From positions 1-29,514 of the forward strand of contig UWSE01000006.1 of assembly GCA_900551955.1 (NCBI GenBank): 29,514 nucleotides of DNA, given 5' to 3'. The stretch comes from an uncultured Mollicutes bacterium. Its GTDB lineage: Bacteria; Bacillota_I; Bacilli_A; UBA3375. How positions within the stretch are numbered: the stretch's first letter is position 1; each line of letters opens with the position of its first letter. Of this stretch, positions 8,213 through 18,136 are shown piece after piece. A program made the position numbers and the translations under genes. The notes below the pieces were generated by a model. It was not told the origin of the DNA. It made no database searches and was given only the letters and a program-made list of their open reading frames with translations.

Positions 8213-9838
8213 CTACATATTGTCTTTAGCATTAATTCCAATGGAATTTAACCCATCTTTAATGATTTTTTGAATCGCAAAAGCTATATTTATTTTACCA
8301 TTTACGTTAGTATTTTTGTCATTAAATACATGCTCTTGATTATAATAACGGTGATATAAACTTGCTAAATCATATAAATAATTACAAATTAAATGCGGTA
8401 AACGTTTATTAGCAGCATTAACTACTACTTTAGGATAAGTATTTAAGAATGCAATAATTTCTTTTTCATTATCACTAAACTCTTCATTACTAATATTACT
8501 ATCTGGTTTAATATTTTCTTCTAAAGCTTTTTGTAATAACTTCGCAATACGTGCATGTGCATATTGAATATAGTAAATTGGGTTATCTGCATTTTGTTGT
8601 TTTGCTAATTCAATATCAAAATCAACTTGAGTATCAGCGCTACGCATTAAGAAGAAATAACGTAAGCTATCAGCATCAATTTCTTTTAATAGATCTTTGA
8701 TGGTTACACTAGTACCACTACGTTTTGACATTTTAACACGTTCATTGTTTTGTAAAATGTTAATCATTTGAATAATTAATACTTCAAATTTATCAGCTGA
8801 TTGCCCTAATGAAGAAATTGATGATTTAACACGGTTAATGTATCCGTGGTGATCTCCACCCCATACATCAATTAAATTAGAATATCCACGATTAAATTTA
8901 TCCATGTGGTAAGCTACATCGCTAGCAAAGTAAGTATAGTTGCCATCACTTTTTTTAAGAACACGGTCTTTATCATCAAAGTACTTGCTTGTGGCTAACC
9001 ACATCGCATCATCTTGAGAATAAATGTCACCTTTAGTAGCTAAGGTATTTAAGTTTTCTTCAACCATATTTTTTTCATATAAACTACGTTCACTAGTCCA
9101 AATATCAAATTCAATATGTAACTCTTTTAAGATACGTTTAATTTCTTCTAAATTTTTAGCATATGCATATTCTCTAAACCAAACTACATCTTCATCTTTT
9201 TTATCTTCACCATATTCATTATAAATTTCACTAGCAATATCTTGAATTTCTTGACCACGGTATCCATCTTCAGGAAAATCTAATTCAATTCCTAATTTTT
9301 GTAAATAGAAATATTGTACTGATAATCCTAAATTATTCATTTGGCTACCAGCATCATTAATGTAATATTCGCTATCAACTTTGTTACCAATTTTTCTTAA
9401 TAAACGACAAATTGAATCTCCATACACTGCATTACGAGCATGCCCTAAGTGCAAGTCACCTGTTGGATTTGCAGATACATACTCAACATTATAGTAATTG
9501 TGTTCATTAGTATCAAAAATAAATTCTTGAGCTTCAATAATCTCATTTACCTTTTGATTAAAGAATTCATTTCCATAAAAGAAGTTAATAAAACCTGGTT
9601 TTTTAACTTCAATTGTATCAATTCCATCAACTTCTAATTGATCTACTACTTCTTGAGCAATTTCCATTGGATTTTTACCAACTATTTTAGTAATTTTTAA
9701 ACATACATTTGTACTTAAATTACCATTATTAACATCATTAGGTGATTCTAATTCTACTTGTTCAACATCAATATCATATAATGACTTAATAATTGATTTA
9801 ATACTTCCTTTAATTTGTTCTTCAATATTTGCTATCAT
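8213..9838 (-). CDS. argS: arginyl-tRNA synthetase
   Basis: Class I synthetase of 541 residues that charges tRNA-Arg. An N-terminal additional domain (about 1-110) precedes the catalytic core. The HIGH motif is HLGH (130-133) in SANPTGDLHLGHARN, and KMSKR (369-373) is the KMSKS counterpart. The C-terminal helical DALR anticodon-binding domain (about 415-541) starts near IQYAHARIAKLL. Start at 9838 shares an A with the stop of the DUF1934 gene (TAATG) and has GGGAG five bases upstream; an ATG four codons earlier is the Shine-Dalgarno region itself. Confidence 0.95.
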   Translation of the reverse strand: MIANIEEQIKGSIKSIIKSLYDIDVEQVELESPNDVNNGNLSTNVCLKITKIVGKNPMEIAQEVVDQLEVDGIDTIEVKKPGFINFFYGNEFFNQKVNEIIEAQEFIFDTNEHNYYNVEYVSANPTGDLHLGHARNAVYGDSICRLLRKIGNKVDSEYYINDAGSQMNNLGLSVQYFYLQKLGIELDFPEDGYRGQEIQDIASEIYNEYGEDKKDEDVVWFREYAYAKNLEEIKRILKELHIEFDIWTSERSLYEKNMVEENLNTLATKGDIYSQDDAMWLATSKYFDDKDRVLKKSDGNYTYFASDVAYHMDKFNRGYSNLIDVWGGDHHGYINRVKSSISSLGQSADKFEVLIIQMINILQNNERVKMSKRSGTSVTIKDLLKEIDADSLRYFFLMRSADTQVDFDIELAKQQNADNPIYYIQYAHARIAKLLQKALEENIKPDSNISNEEFSDNEKEIIAFLNTYPKVVVNAANKRLPHLICNYLYDLASLYHRYYNQEHVFNDKNTNVNGKINIAFAIQKIIKDGLNSIGINAKDNM

Positions 9839-10176
9839 TACCACTCCCATGTAATAAATATTTCTTCTTGATCTCGAATAAAAGTAACTTCTACTTTAGT
9901 ATCTTCGACTTTAATTCCTTTTGTTAGTATTTTAACACAATCACTAAATACCTGCCCTTTTATTTCAATTTTTATAGGGCTTTCAACTTCGCGATTTACT
10001 TCATGAATAATATGATAATTCATACTTCCTTGCTTCATCACTTCGACTTTGTTAGGGAAAATATTTACATATACCTTATTGCCATCTTCATCAACATAAA
10101 TAATTAAATTATCATTTATTGTTGCATCATAAATTTTTACATTACCATTTTCGTTAACTTTTATTTTATTTAGCAA
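9838..10176 (-). CDS. DUF1934 (YwiB-like) beta-barrel protein
   Basis: A 112-residue small protein, predicted mostly beta, of the DUF1934 family that in Bacillus lies directly before argS (ywiB). The same order here is the main support. It ends in ITWEW. The start codon is TTG (10174-10176) with GGAG seven bases upstream; no ATG is available near it. It overlaps the end of the HD-domain gene. Function is unknown; a lipocalin-like fold has been assigned to the family. Confidence 0.72.
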   Translation of the reverse strand: MLNKIKVNENGNVKIYDATINDNLIIYVDEDGNKVYVNIFPNKVEVMKQGSMNYHIIHEVNREVESPIKIEIKGQVFSDCVKILTKGIKVEDTKVEVTFIRDQEEIFITWEW

Positions 10177-11299
10177 TGTAAAACTCCATTGGTGGTGATT
10201 GGATTGTTAAAGCGCCTGATAAGAATTCTATTAATTTTGATGCATCCTCTAATTTAATAATATCATGACTTGTTGTATAAATTAAGACTGATTCGTTATA
10301 AACTTTTTTCACATAATTACCTGTTTTATTTGTATAGATTGGATTATCAGGTTTAGTAAAGACAATTTTTTTGTTAACAAATGCTTGAGATAAGAAACGA
10401 ACATAATTGGTTTGTTCGTTATCTTCTAAATTAGCTAAATCATTTATTAATGTCAAAAAGACTAAATCATCAGCTAATAAATAATCTTTAACACTAATAT
10501 TCCCAGCAAAAAATGGTAAAACTTTTTCAATACTGTAAGGCAATTTAAATTGACTATCTACTAATGTTCTTAATTCACCTAAAATTTCTGCAACTAGCAC
10601 TTCATAAGCTAAAGCTTTTTTGTTTAAGTATACTTGCGAAAACATATTATAACGAGAAATAATAATATCTTCTAAGGCTTTAACTCCTTTTTCATGAAAG
10701 ACAATTGAGTTGTCTTTGATGTCAATAACGTTAAAGATACGTTGAATATCAATTTCTCCATAACTAACACCAGAAAAATAACTATCGCGCATTAAATAAT
10801 CCATACGATCAACATCAATTGTTCCACTTAATATACTATTTAATACCGGATTATGGTGTGTCTTTTTAATAAAAGAAACTACTTCCTCAATTATACTTTC
10901 TCCATAGTTAGTTAACACTTTATTAACTTCTGTATCTTTATCTTCAATAATTTTAATGGTATAGTCTTCATGGTTAAATCCAAAAAATTCTTCACTAGTG
11001 TGGGAAAAAGGACCATGTCCTAAATCGTGAAGTAAACAAGCAATTTGTAAAGCTAAACGCTCTTTAACTTCAAAAGCTTGTCCTGTTTTTGCTTCTAAAA
11101 CATCTAATAATTGAGTAACTAAATAATATACACCAACTGAGTGCATAAAACGACTATGCTCAGTTGTTGGGAAAGCCAAATATGTTAAACCTAATTGTTT
11201 TATATTACGTAAACGTTGAAATTCTTTTGTTTCAATTAATTGTTTAATAACTTCTTCTTCAATACTAATATCTCCATGAATTGCATCTCTAATGTTCAT
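10166..11299 (-). CDS. HD-domain phosphohydrolase (YwfO-like)
   Basis: A protein of 377 residues with a complete metal-binding HD site: His53 in FMHSVG, the pair His91-Asp92 in LLHDLGHGPFSHT, and a later Asp in TIDVDRMDYLMRDS. This layout is that of dGTPase-like and SAMHD1-like enzymes, of which B. subtilis YwfO is the nearest I know; the substrate is probably a nucleotide. The ATG at 11299 is preferred over a GTG one codon before because AAGGAG is seven bases upstream. It overlaps the DUF1450 gene. Confidence 0.82.
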   Translation of the reverse strand: MNIRDAIHGDISIEEEVIKQLIETKEFQRLRNIKQLGLTYLAFPTTEHSRFMHSVGVYYLVTQLLDVLEAKTGQAFEVKERLALQIACLLHDLGHGPFSHTSEEFFGFNHEDYTIKIIEDKDTEVNKVLTNYGESIIEEVVSFIKKTHHNPVLNSILSGTIDVDRMDYLMRDSYFSGVSYGEIDIQRIFNVIDIKDNSIVFHEKGVKALEDIIISRYNMFSQVYLNKKALAYEVLVAEILGELRTLVDSQFKLPYSIEKVLPFFAGNISVKDYLLADDLVFLTLINDLANLEDNEQTNYVRFLSQAFVNKKIVFTKPDNPIYTNKTGNYVKKVYNESVLIYTTSHDIIKLEDASKLIEFLSGALTIQSPPMEFYIAK

Positions 11300-11525
11300 C
11301 ACAATACTCCTTCACTAAAGTAATTAGTTCATCATAATTATCAGCTTCAATAATATCATCATCAATTGTAACAAAAAAACTTTTCTTACCTGGTCCACAA
11401 AAACTTGCACATCTAGTTGATACTTCAACTTCATGACCAACTATGTTAGTTAACTCATCTACTACTTTCTCTAAACTTTTGATCCGTTTAGCATCATGAC
11501 ACTTTTTACAGTAATTAATCTTCAT
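11289..11525 (-). CDS. DUF1450 (YuzB-like) small cysteine protein
   Basis: A 78-residue protein with Cys pairs in CKKC (6-9) and CASFCGPGKKSFF (about 39-51). These are the hallmark of the DUF1450/YuzB family, whose fold is related to thioredoxin-like ferredoxins. Four to five Cys suggest a metal or redox role, which is inference. AAGGAA lies seven bases upstream of the ATG. It overlaps the ends of mutS and of the HD gene, so the three are co-transcribed. Confidence 0.75.
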   Translation of the reverse strand: MKINYCKKCHDAKRIKSLEKVVDELTNIVGHEVEVSTRCASFCGPGKKSFFVTIDDDIIEADNYDELITLVKEYCDEH

Positions 11526-14010
11526 TATGTTCCTTAATTAATTTTTGGATTTCATATAATTTATGTTGCACTTCAATTGGTGATAAATTATTGATATCAA
11601 TCTTACTTATATCTTCTATTATATCACTTTCAAAGCCATTATTAACTACTTCTTGACTAGTTTCTTCTACTTTTGGGAAAGGATTGTCATTATTATTTTG
11701 CTCATGAGAAAAGTAATTTAAATAATCTTTAGCACGATTAATGATTGAATTTGGTAATTTTGCTAATTTTGCAACTTCAATCCCAAAGCTATTAGCAACT
11801 CCACCTTCTTGCACTTTATGCAAGAACACTAAATCTCCATTCTCTTCTGTAGCACTAACATGGAAGTTTTTGATGCGTGGATTAGATGCTTCTAAATCTA
11901 TTAGTTCATGATAGTGAGTAGAAAACATTGTTGGACATTTTATATTGTTACTAATGTATTCTAATATACTAGCAGCAATACTCATCCCATCATAAGTTGA
12001 TGTTCCTCTTCCCAATTCATCAAATAAAATTAAAGAATGTTGTGTAGCGCTCTTTAACGCTTCACTACTTTCCATCATTTCGACCATAAATGTTGACTGT
12101 CCGTGCATGGTGTTATCGCTAGCACCTATTCGCGTAAACACTTTATCAATAATTGATAAAATCGCCTTTCTAGCAGGGACAAAACATCCAAGTTGTGCCA
12201 TGATAATAATTAATGCAGTCTGACGCATATACGTACTCTTACCACTCATATTTGGTCCAGTAATAAGCATCGTAGATACTTCCTGGTCAAAGTATGTGTC
12301 ATTAACAATATAATTATCGACTAAACCTTTAATAATTGGATGATAACCATCATTAATTTCAATTATTCCCCGATCATTAAAGGTTGGACGAACAAGTTGA
12401 TGTTGATAACTAGTTGTTGCTAGCGATTGATAGACATCAACATTGCTAGCAAATTTCGCATAACAACGAATAACACTAATAGCTAATTCTAAATTATCGC
12501 GTACTTGCTCAAAGATATTTTGTTCTAATTCAATAATACGATCACTTGCACTTTTTAATTTCGCATCAACTTCGGCTAGTTCGTTAGTTACAAAACGAGT
12601 AACATTAGTTAACTTTTGTTTAACGGTGTAAGTATCTAATGCCATATTAGCTACACTATTGGGCATTTCCATATAATAACCTGTTAATCGGTTATATTTT
12701 ATTTTTAATTTATCACAACCAGTTAAACGTTGTTGTTCTTCTTGATACTTGTTAAACCATTGGTTTGAATTATTACTCAAATTACGTAGATCATCCAACT
12801 CTTGATTAACTCCATCGTTAATCACTCCACCCTCTTTTAAAGAGAAGTTAGGTTCTTTTTTTACCATTAAATCTAAATAATTTAATAATAATGTAATATC
12901 AAAAATATCATCAACTAATGTTTTTAATGGTTCTGGTTCAAGTGTTAAGACTTCTCTTACTCGCGTTAAGTAACGAAGTGATTGACGCAATTGAACAACA
13001 CCTTTTGGACCAATACTATGATCACTAATTTGTCCTAAAATTCTTTCAATATCATAAACATGGACCAACAATTCTTGGAGTTGACTAATAAGTCGGTAGT
13101 TATTAACTAATTGTTCAACAATATCTAAACGTTGTTCAATAATTTTTTGATCAGTAAATGGGTGAATGATTAACTCTTTTAAGTTTCTTCGCCCCATTGC
13201 AGTTTTACAATAATTTAAATAATGATATAAAGTTAGATGTTCATCACCATGCATACTTCTAACTAATTCGAGAGCATAAGTTGTGTTTGGTGTAAGATGC
13301 ATATAATGACCAAAATCGACATTGGTAAATGTCGATAAGTAACTATCATGATGACAAGTTAAATCTGAAATATATTTAAGTAACACTTGATCAACACTAT
13401 CTAAACCCGTTACTGATAAATCAGTAATCGGAATAACTTCGCCGACAAAAGGGGATAATTGTTCTTCATTTAAACTATCGTTGATAACTAACAGTTCAAC
13501 AAAGTTATTATTTAATATTTCATTGATTATAACTTCTTCATCGTTGTTTGTAGTATGAAACAATTCACCAGTAGTGATATCACCATAACTAAAACAAATA
13601 TTATCTAAGCTTTTAGCAATAGCTCCAACATACTTATGATAATCGACTTCATCTAAAAAGTTAGCAGGAGTCACTATTTTACTAACAAAACGAGTGATGA
13701 CTTTGTCTTCACTCATTTTTCCTTGTTCTACTATAACAACTTTTTTATTATCACTTAATACCATTTTAATATAATCATTAACAGTATTAAGTGGTACTCC
13801 AGCCATAGGGATTTTCTCTTTTAATCCTGCTGATTTACTTGTTAATGCCAAATCACAAACTTTTGACATATATATTGCATCTTCAAAAAACATTTCAAAG
13901 AAATCACCCATTTGGAAAAAGACTACTTTGTCTAAATGTTGCTTCTTAATATCATAAAATTGACGCATCGCACTACTTAGTTGACTGGGATCAATACTAG
14001 TAATTTCCAT
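11515..14010 (-). CDS. mutS: DNA mismatch repair protein MutS
   Basis: Full-length MutS1 (831 residues), the mismatch sensor. The mismatch-wedging Phe is in GDFFEMFF (Phe37, Glu39). Core clamp and lever domains fill the middle. The ATPase has Walker A GPNMSGKST (585-593), Walker B LILFDELGRGTS (660-671) and the STHYHEL block (697-703). A short linker rich in Asn/Glu and a C-terminal tail follow. TTAGGAG lies seven bases before the start. mutL, often next to mutS, is not in this window. Confidence 0.96.
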   Translation of the reverse strand: MEITSIDPSQLSSAMRQFYDIKKQHLDKVVFFQMGDFFEMFFEDAIYMSKVCDLALTSKSAGLKEKIPMAGVPLNTVNDYIKMVLSDNKKVVIVEQGKMSEDKVITRFVSKIVTPANFLDEVDYHKYVGAIAKSLDNICFSYGDITTGELFHTTNNDEEVIINEILNNNFVELLVINDSLNEEQLSPFVGEVIPITDLSVTGLDSVDQVLLKYISDLTCHHDSYLSTFTNVDFGHYMHLTPNTTYALELVRSMHGDEHLTLYHYLNYCKTAMGRRNLKELIIHPFTDQKIIEQRLDIVEQLVNNYRLISQLQELLVHVYDIERILGQISDHSIGPKGVVQLRQSLRYLTRVREVLTLEPEPLKTLVDDIFDITLLLNYLDLMVKKEPNFSLKEGGVINDGVNQELDDLRNLSNNSNQWFNKYQEEQQRLTGCDKLKIKYNRLTGYYMEMPNSVANMALDTYTVKQKLTNVTRFVTNELAEVDAKLKSASDRIIELEQNIFEQVRDNLELAISVIRCYAKFASNVDVYQSLATTSYQHQLVRPTFNDRGIIEINDGYHPIIKGLVDNYIVNDTYFDQEVSTMLITGPNMSGKSTYMRQTALIIIMAQLGCFVPARKAILSIIDKVFTRIGASDNTMHGQSTFMVEMMESSEALKSATQHSLILFDELGRGTSTYDGMSIAASILEYISNNIKCPTMFSTHYHELIDLEASNPRIKNFHVSATEENGDLVFLHKVQEGGVANSFGIEVAKLAKLPNSIINRAKDYLNYFSHEQNNNDNPFPKVEETSQEVVNNGFESDIIEDISKIDINNLSPIEVQHKLYEIQKLIKEHNED

Positions 14011-14019
14011 TACAAACTC

Positions 14020-15012
14020 CTAACGTTGTTCTTTGTCGTAATTCTCCCCTAATGCTTTTGGCGCTTTATTATTTCTTGAAAAAACCATTAAGATAATAAT
14101 GGCAATGATATATGGAGCTGTTTCTAACAATAAATTAATAACTCCTTGAATAGTATTTTTATCAATTGGGGCGCTACTTAAATCTAGTGTAGCAATAATT
14201 GTACTTAACGATGGAATTAGTGATATGAAAAAGGCAAACAAAATTGAACCGATTAAACATTTAATTGGATACCATCCACTAAAGATTAATATTGCTAAGG
14301 CTAAGAATCCATAACCTGCAATTAAGGATAATGTTAATTTACCAACAAATAGGATAACCATACTCACTCCACCAAAACCGGCAAGTAATGATGAAACTAA
14401 GACTGCTCCAACACGCAAACGATTAACAGGAATTCCCACGCTACCACTTGCTTGCGGGTTTTGCCCAACTGCTTCAAGGTGACGCCCAATTCTTGTTTTC
14501 TTAAAGATAATGATTGTTGCGATTAAAATGATTATTGCCATCACAATCACCATAATTTTATCATAAGAAATTATTGCTCCTGGTGCAATTTGAATTGGTG
14601 AAATTTCAAAATTGATTCGTGGTGTTTCATACGTTCCATACAATAATTTTACAAAATAGAATGTCACTGCGGGTGCTATTATATTAATCGCAGTCCCAGA
14701 AATGATTTGGTTAATTTTTAGTTTAATCGTTAAAAAGGCATGTAATAACCCTAATAATAAACTAAATAATATTCCGACCACAAATCCAATTATAATTACT
14801 AAGTACCATGGCATTGATGTTGTTAGCGTTGGCATAATTAAAGCCGCTCCAAATCCCCCAAAGACCATCATCCCTTCAAGTCCAATATTAATAACTCCAC
14901 TTTTTTCACTAAAAAGACCACCTAAAGCTGTTACCATTAAGGGAATCGTTGTAATTAAGGTACCAATTAAGATTGGTGCAATTTGTGTTTCTAATTGTTG
15001 AAAAAAACTCAT
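14020..15012 (-). CDS. BMP/nucleoside-type ABC transporter permease (NupQ-like)
   Basis: A 330-residue inner permease of the branched-chain/BPD_transp_2 family. It contains LFSEKSGVINIGLEGMMVFG (about 32-51), the signature shared by NupQ/YufQ permeases of guanosine and other nucleoside importers, and about nine hydrophobic segments. It ends the three-gene transporter unit and follows the partner permease by two bases behind AAGGGGAG. Substrate class is inferred from family resemblance only. Confidence 0.85.
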   Translation of the reverse strand: MSFFQQLETQIAPILIGTLITTIPLMVTALGGLFSEKSGVINIGLEGMMVFGGFGAALIMPTLTTSMPWYLVIIIGFVVGILFSLLLGLLHAFLTIKLKINQIISGTAINIIAPAVTFYFVKLLYGTYETPRINFEISPIQIAPGAIISYDKIMVIVMAIIILIATIIIFKKTRIGRHLEAVGQNPQASGSVGIPVNRLRVGAVLVSSLLAGFGGVSMVILFVGKLTLSLIAGYGFLALAILIFSGWYPIKCLIGSILFAFFISLIPSLSTIIATLDLSSAPIDKNTIQGVINLLLETAPYIIAIIILMVFSRNNKAPKALGENYDKEQR

Positions 15013-15014
15013 AA

Positions 15015-16067
15015 TTATTTCTCCCCTTCTTTTTTAGCTTTTTGTTTTTTAAGTTTAATTACTGCTCCTATTGAAGAACAAATAAAGATAATCGCTACGA
15101 TGATTTCTCCAATTTGTGGTTGAATACCTGATCCTAAGAATTTAATTCCGACTGTAAATAAAGCTAGTAGTAATCCAGAAATAATAATTCCTACTACCGC
15201 TAAATTTGCAAGCATCGCCACAACAATCCCATTAAATCCAAAATTTAAGAAACTTCCGGTTGTGGCAAAACTTCCTAATTGTAAACCATAAATTGCACCA
15301 GCAAGACCGGCAAAGCATCCACTAATTACAAGCGATTGAATAATTTTTGCTTTATGATTAATTCCGGCATATAAAGATGCTTCAGGTGAATAACCGACCG
15401 CTTTTAGTTCATATCCCCATTTAGTTTTCTTAAAGACAAACCAGAAGAATACTGCTACGGCCAATACAACAATAAGTCCCCAGGTAAAAGGAGAATTAAA
15501 TATCGTAATTTTACTTGAAGCTTGAATTTGGGGTGTAACTGTACTATTTTGTGGTTCATGGAACCAATATTTAATAATAACCGTACTGGCTTTTAAGGCA
15601 ATTAAGTTCATTAAAATAGTTGTTACTACTTCACTAACTTTTAAATAAGCTTTGAGTAAACCCGGAATTAAGGCCCATAGTCCTCCTCCAATCATCCCAG
15701 CTATAATGCTGATGATTGGGTGAAATGGAACTAAACCGCTTGGCATTTGTAGAGTACCAACATATAAAGCGCATAGTAAACCCACCATAAATTGACCTTC
15801 GCCACCAATATTAAATAATCCTGATTTATAGGCAAAAGCAACACTAAATCCACATAAGATTAACGGGATTCCTGAATTTAGGACATCAGCTAAATTTAAG
15901 AATTGTCCTTGAACGTTTGGTGTAAAAGTCAGGATCAGCATATTAGCAAATCCCGTAATTGGATTATAACCATTTGTCCATAAAATTATTCCACCAATAA
16001 TTAATCCAATCAAAATTGAAATTGATGGAACAATGATGCTTTTTAACATTCCTTTAATATTATTCAT
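15015..16067 (-). CDS. BMP/nucleoside-type ABC transporter permease (NupP-like)
   Basis: A 350-residue permease with about ten membrane segments and the LFNIGGEGQFMVGLL block (about 83-97) typical of NupP/YufP proteins. It pairs with the downstream permease to make the channel. Its start overlaps the end of the ATPase gene by 8 bases (ATGAATAA). The C-terminus is a basic tail rich in Lys. Confidence 0.85.
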   Translation of the reverse strand: MNNIKGMLKSIIVPSISILIGLIIGGIILWTNGYNPITGFANMLILTFTPNVQGQFLNLADVLNSGIPLILCGFSVAFAYKSGLFNIGGEGQFMVGLLCALYVGTLQMPSGLVPFHPIISIIAGMIGGGLWALIPGLLKAYLKVSEVVTTILMNLIALKASTVIIKYWFHEPQNSTVTPQIQASSKITIFNSPFTWGLIVVLAVAVFFWFVFKKTKWGYELKAVGYSPEASLYAGINHKAKIIQSLVISGCFAGLAGAIYGLQLGSFATTGSFLNFGFNGIVVAMLANLAVVGIIISGLLLALFTVGIKFLGSGIQPQIGEIIVAIIFICSSIGAVIKLKKQKAKKEGEK

Positions 16068-17565
16068 GATTACCTCGCATTCCTGCCATCATTAGTCCAA
16101 TCTCTTGTTCTGTTGCACTAGCGGTTAAAGTTGTACCCATAATTTCACCATCATGGATAACACTGATTCGATTACTTAACTGCATTACTTCATCAAGTTC
16201 TAATGATACCAGCAAAATCGCTTTACCTAATTCTAATTGTTTTAAGATGTTTTGGTGAATATTGCTTATTGCACCAACATCTACTCCTCGGGTTGGTTGG
16301 ACTAAAATTAGAATATCAGGATCGGCACTAAATTCACGAGCAATAATTAATTTCTGTTGATTTCCCCCACTTAAACTACGAGCACTACTATCAACTCCAT
16401 CATTACAACGAATATCGAAATTTTCAATTAATTGTTGTCCATACTCATTAATTGCTTTGTTTTGTAAGATACCGCCCTTACAAAATGGTTTTTTAAAATA
16501 TTTTTTTAAAACACTATTTTGAGCTATATCATAATCTAGGACTAAACCAAATTTTTGACGATCTTGAGGAACATAACCTATATGTTGTTCATTTCGATAA
16601 CGAATTGATTTATTAGTTACATCTTCACCATTAATAATAATTTGGCCACTACTAGCTTTTCTAAGCCCCATGATTGCTTCTACTAGTTCACTTTGGCCAT
16701 TACCATCAACTCCTGCTATTGCTAGTATTTCTCCGGCATGTAATTCTAAGTTAACATTCTTAACTTTATCACCTACACATAAGTCAACTAATTGTAACTT
16801 AACTTCACCCGGTGTTACTTGAGGTTTTTCTAAATTAAAATCGACATCATAACCCACCATTAAACTTGCTAGTTCGATGCTAGAAGTAGATGGAACATCA
16901 ACTGTTTTAATTGTTTTACCTTTTCTAATTACGGTACAACGATTAGCTACAGCTTTAATCTCATGCAACTTGTGGGTAATAATGATAATGGTTTTCCCTT
17001 GTGCTTGTAAATCTTTTACTATCGCTAAAAAGTCTTCTGTTTCTTGTGGTGTTAAAGCTCCAGTTGGTTCATCAAAGATTAAATACTTAGCATCATTAAA
17101 TAGCATTTTTAAAATTTCGACTTTTTGTTGTTGGCCTACTGTTAAATTACAAATCTTGTCCGTTGCTTTTAAATCAAAATGATATTGATCAATAATTGCT
17201 TGAACTTGCTGATCAATATTTTTTTGATCTATTATTCCACCTTTTGTTGTTTCATTACCTAATACTACATTTTGGGCAACACTAAAAGTATCAACTAATT
17301 GGAAGTGTTGGTGCACCATTCCTATTTTTAATTGATTTGCTTGTTTTGGATTGGTGATATTAACTGTCTCACCATTGATTTTTATTTCTCCACCATCTTT
17401 TTCATAGATTCCAAATAAGATATTCATTAATGTAGATTTTCCAGCTCCATTTTCCCCTAATAGGGCATGCACTTCGTTATCTAATACTGAAAAAGAGATT
17501 TGGTCATTTGCACAGAAATTCCCAAATCTTTTTGTTACATTGATAAATTCTATCGCTTTTTTCAT
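16060..17565 (-). CDS. ABC transporter ATPase, two nucleotide-binding domains (NupO-like)
   Basis: A 501-residue cytoplasmic ATPase with tandem ABC domains, as in sugar and nucleoside importers. Domain 1: Walker A GENGAGKST (37-45), signature LTVGQQQ (141-147), Walker B with DEPT (165-168). Domain 2: a degenerate Walker A GVDGNGQSE (near 287) and signature LSGGNQQK (near 403). Only one site is therefore likely to hydrolyse fully. It energises the two permeases after it. No BMP substrate-binding lipoprotein gene (NupN-like) is present next to it, which is odd. GGGGAAGAG precedes the start. Confidence 0.88.
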   Translation of the reverse strand: MKKAIEFINVTKRFGNFCANDQISFSVLDNEVHALLGENGAGKSTLMNILFGIYEKDGGEIKINGETVNITNPKQANQLKIGMVHQHFQLVDTFSVAQNVVLGNETTKGGIIDQKNIDQQVQAIIDQYHFDLKATDKICNLTVGQQQKVEILKMLFNDAKYLIFDEPTGALTPQETEDFLAIVKDLQAQGKTIIIITHKLHEIKAVANRCTVIRKGKTIKTVDVPSTSSIELASLMVGYDVDFNLEKPQVTPGEVKLQLVDLCVGDKVKNVNLELHAGEILAIAGVDGNGQSELVEAIMGLRKASSGQIIINGEDVTNKSIRYRNEQHIGYVPQDRQKFGLVLDYDIAQNSVLKKYFKKPFCKGGILQNKAINEYGQQLIENFDIRCNDGVDSSARSLSGGNQQKLIIAREFSADPDILILVQPTRGVDVGAISNIHQNILKQLELGKAILLVSLELDEVMQLSNRISVIHDGEIMGTTLTASATEQEIGLMMAGMRGNHE

Positions 17566-17574
17566 CTCTTCCCC

Positions 17575-18135
17575 TTAATTATATTTATTCATTAAATCAC
17601 TACACACTTCTCCCCGACTAAAATCATCTAAGATGGTGCATACTTGAGCAATAATTTGTTCTAGTTGTTGTTTCTCTTCTTGGTTAAAATTAGCTATGAC
17701 AAAGTCAGCTGCATTATGTTTAAATTGATTTTTTATTCCAACTTTGATTCTTAAAAATTCTTGTGAATGTAAGTGCTTAATAATATCTTTAATTCCGTTT
17801 TGGCCACCACTTGAAGAATTAAATTTAAGTCTAATTTTCCCAAACTCTAAATCTAGATCATCTTGAATAACAATCAAATCATCTAAATCGATATTATAAT
17901 AGTTCAGCACTTTACTAACACTACTTCCACTTAAGTTCATAAATGTTTGTGGTTTAATGACAATAACTTTATCATTATTAATATTTAATGCCGCCATTTC
18001 AGCTTCAAACTTTTTATTTAAACTAAATGTTGTAGAATTTTGTTTTAACCAAGCATCAACACACATAAATCCAATGTTATGACGCGTCTGATCATATTTT
18101 TTTCCAGGATTGCCTAAACCAACTATTAACTTCAT
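17575..18135 (-). CDS. pth: peptidyl-tRNA hydrolase
   Basis: A 186-residue hydrolase that frees tRNA from stalled peptidyl-tRNA. Conserved blocks: GLGNPGKKYDQTRHNIGF with the catalytic His, KPQTFMNLSG with Asn, and DDLDLEFGKIRLKFNSSSGGQNG with Asp. The start at 18135 follows TTGGAGAAAG; upstream in-frame Met codons lie inside prs. glmU-prs-pth order is the Bacillota arrangement (B. subtilis gcaD-prs-ctc-pth), here without ctc. Confidence 0.95.
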   Translation of the reverse strand: MKLIVGLGNPGKKYDQTRHNIGFMCVDAWLKQNSTTFSLNKKFEAEMAALNINNDKVIVIKPQTFMNLSGSSVSKVLNYYNIDLDDLIVIQDDLDLEFGKIRLKFNSSSGGQNGIKDIIKHLHSQEFLRIKVGIKNQFKHNAADFVIANFNQEEKQQLEQIIAQVCTILDDFSRGEVCSDLMNKYN

Positions 18136-18136
18136 T

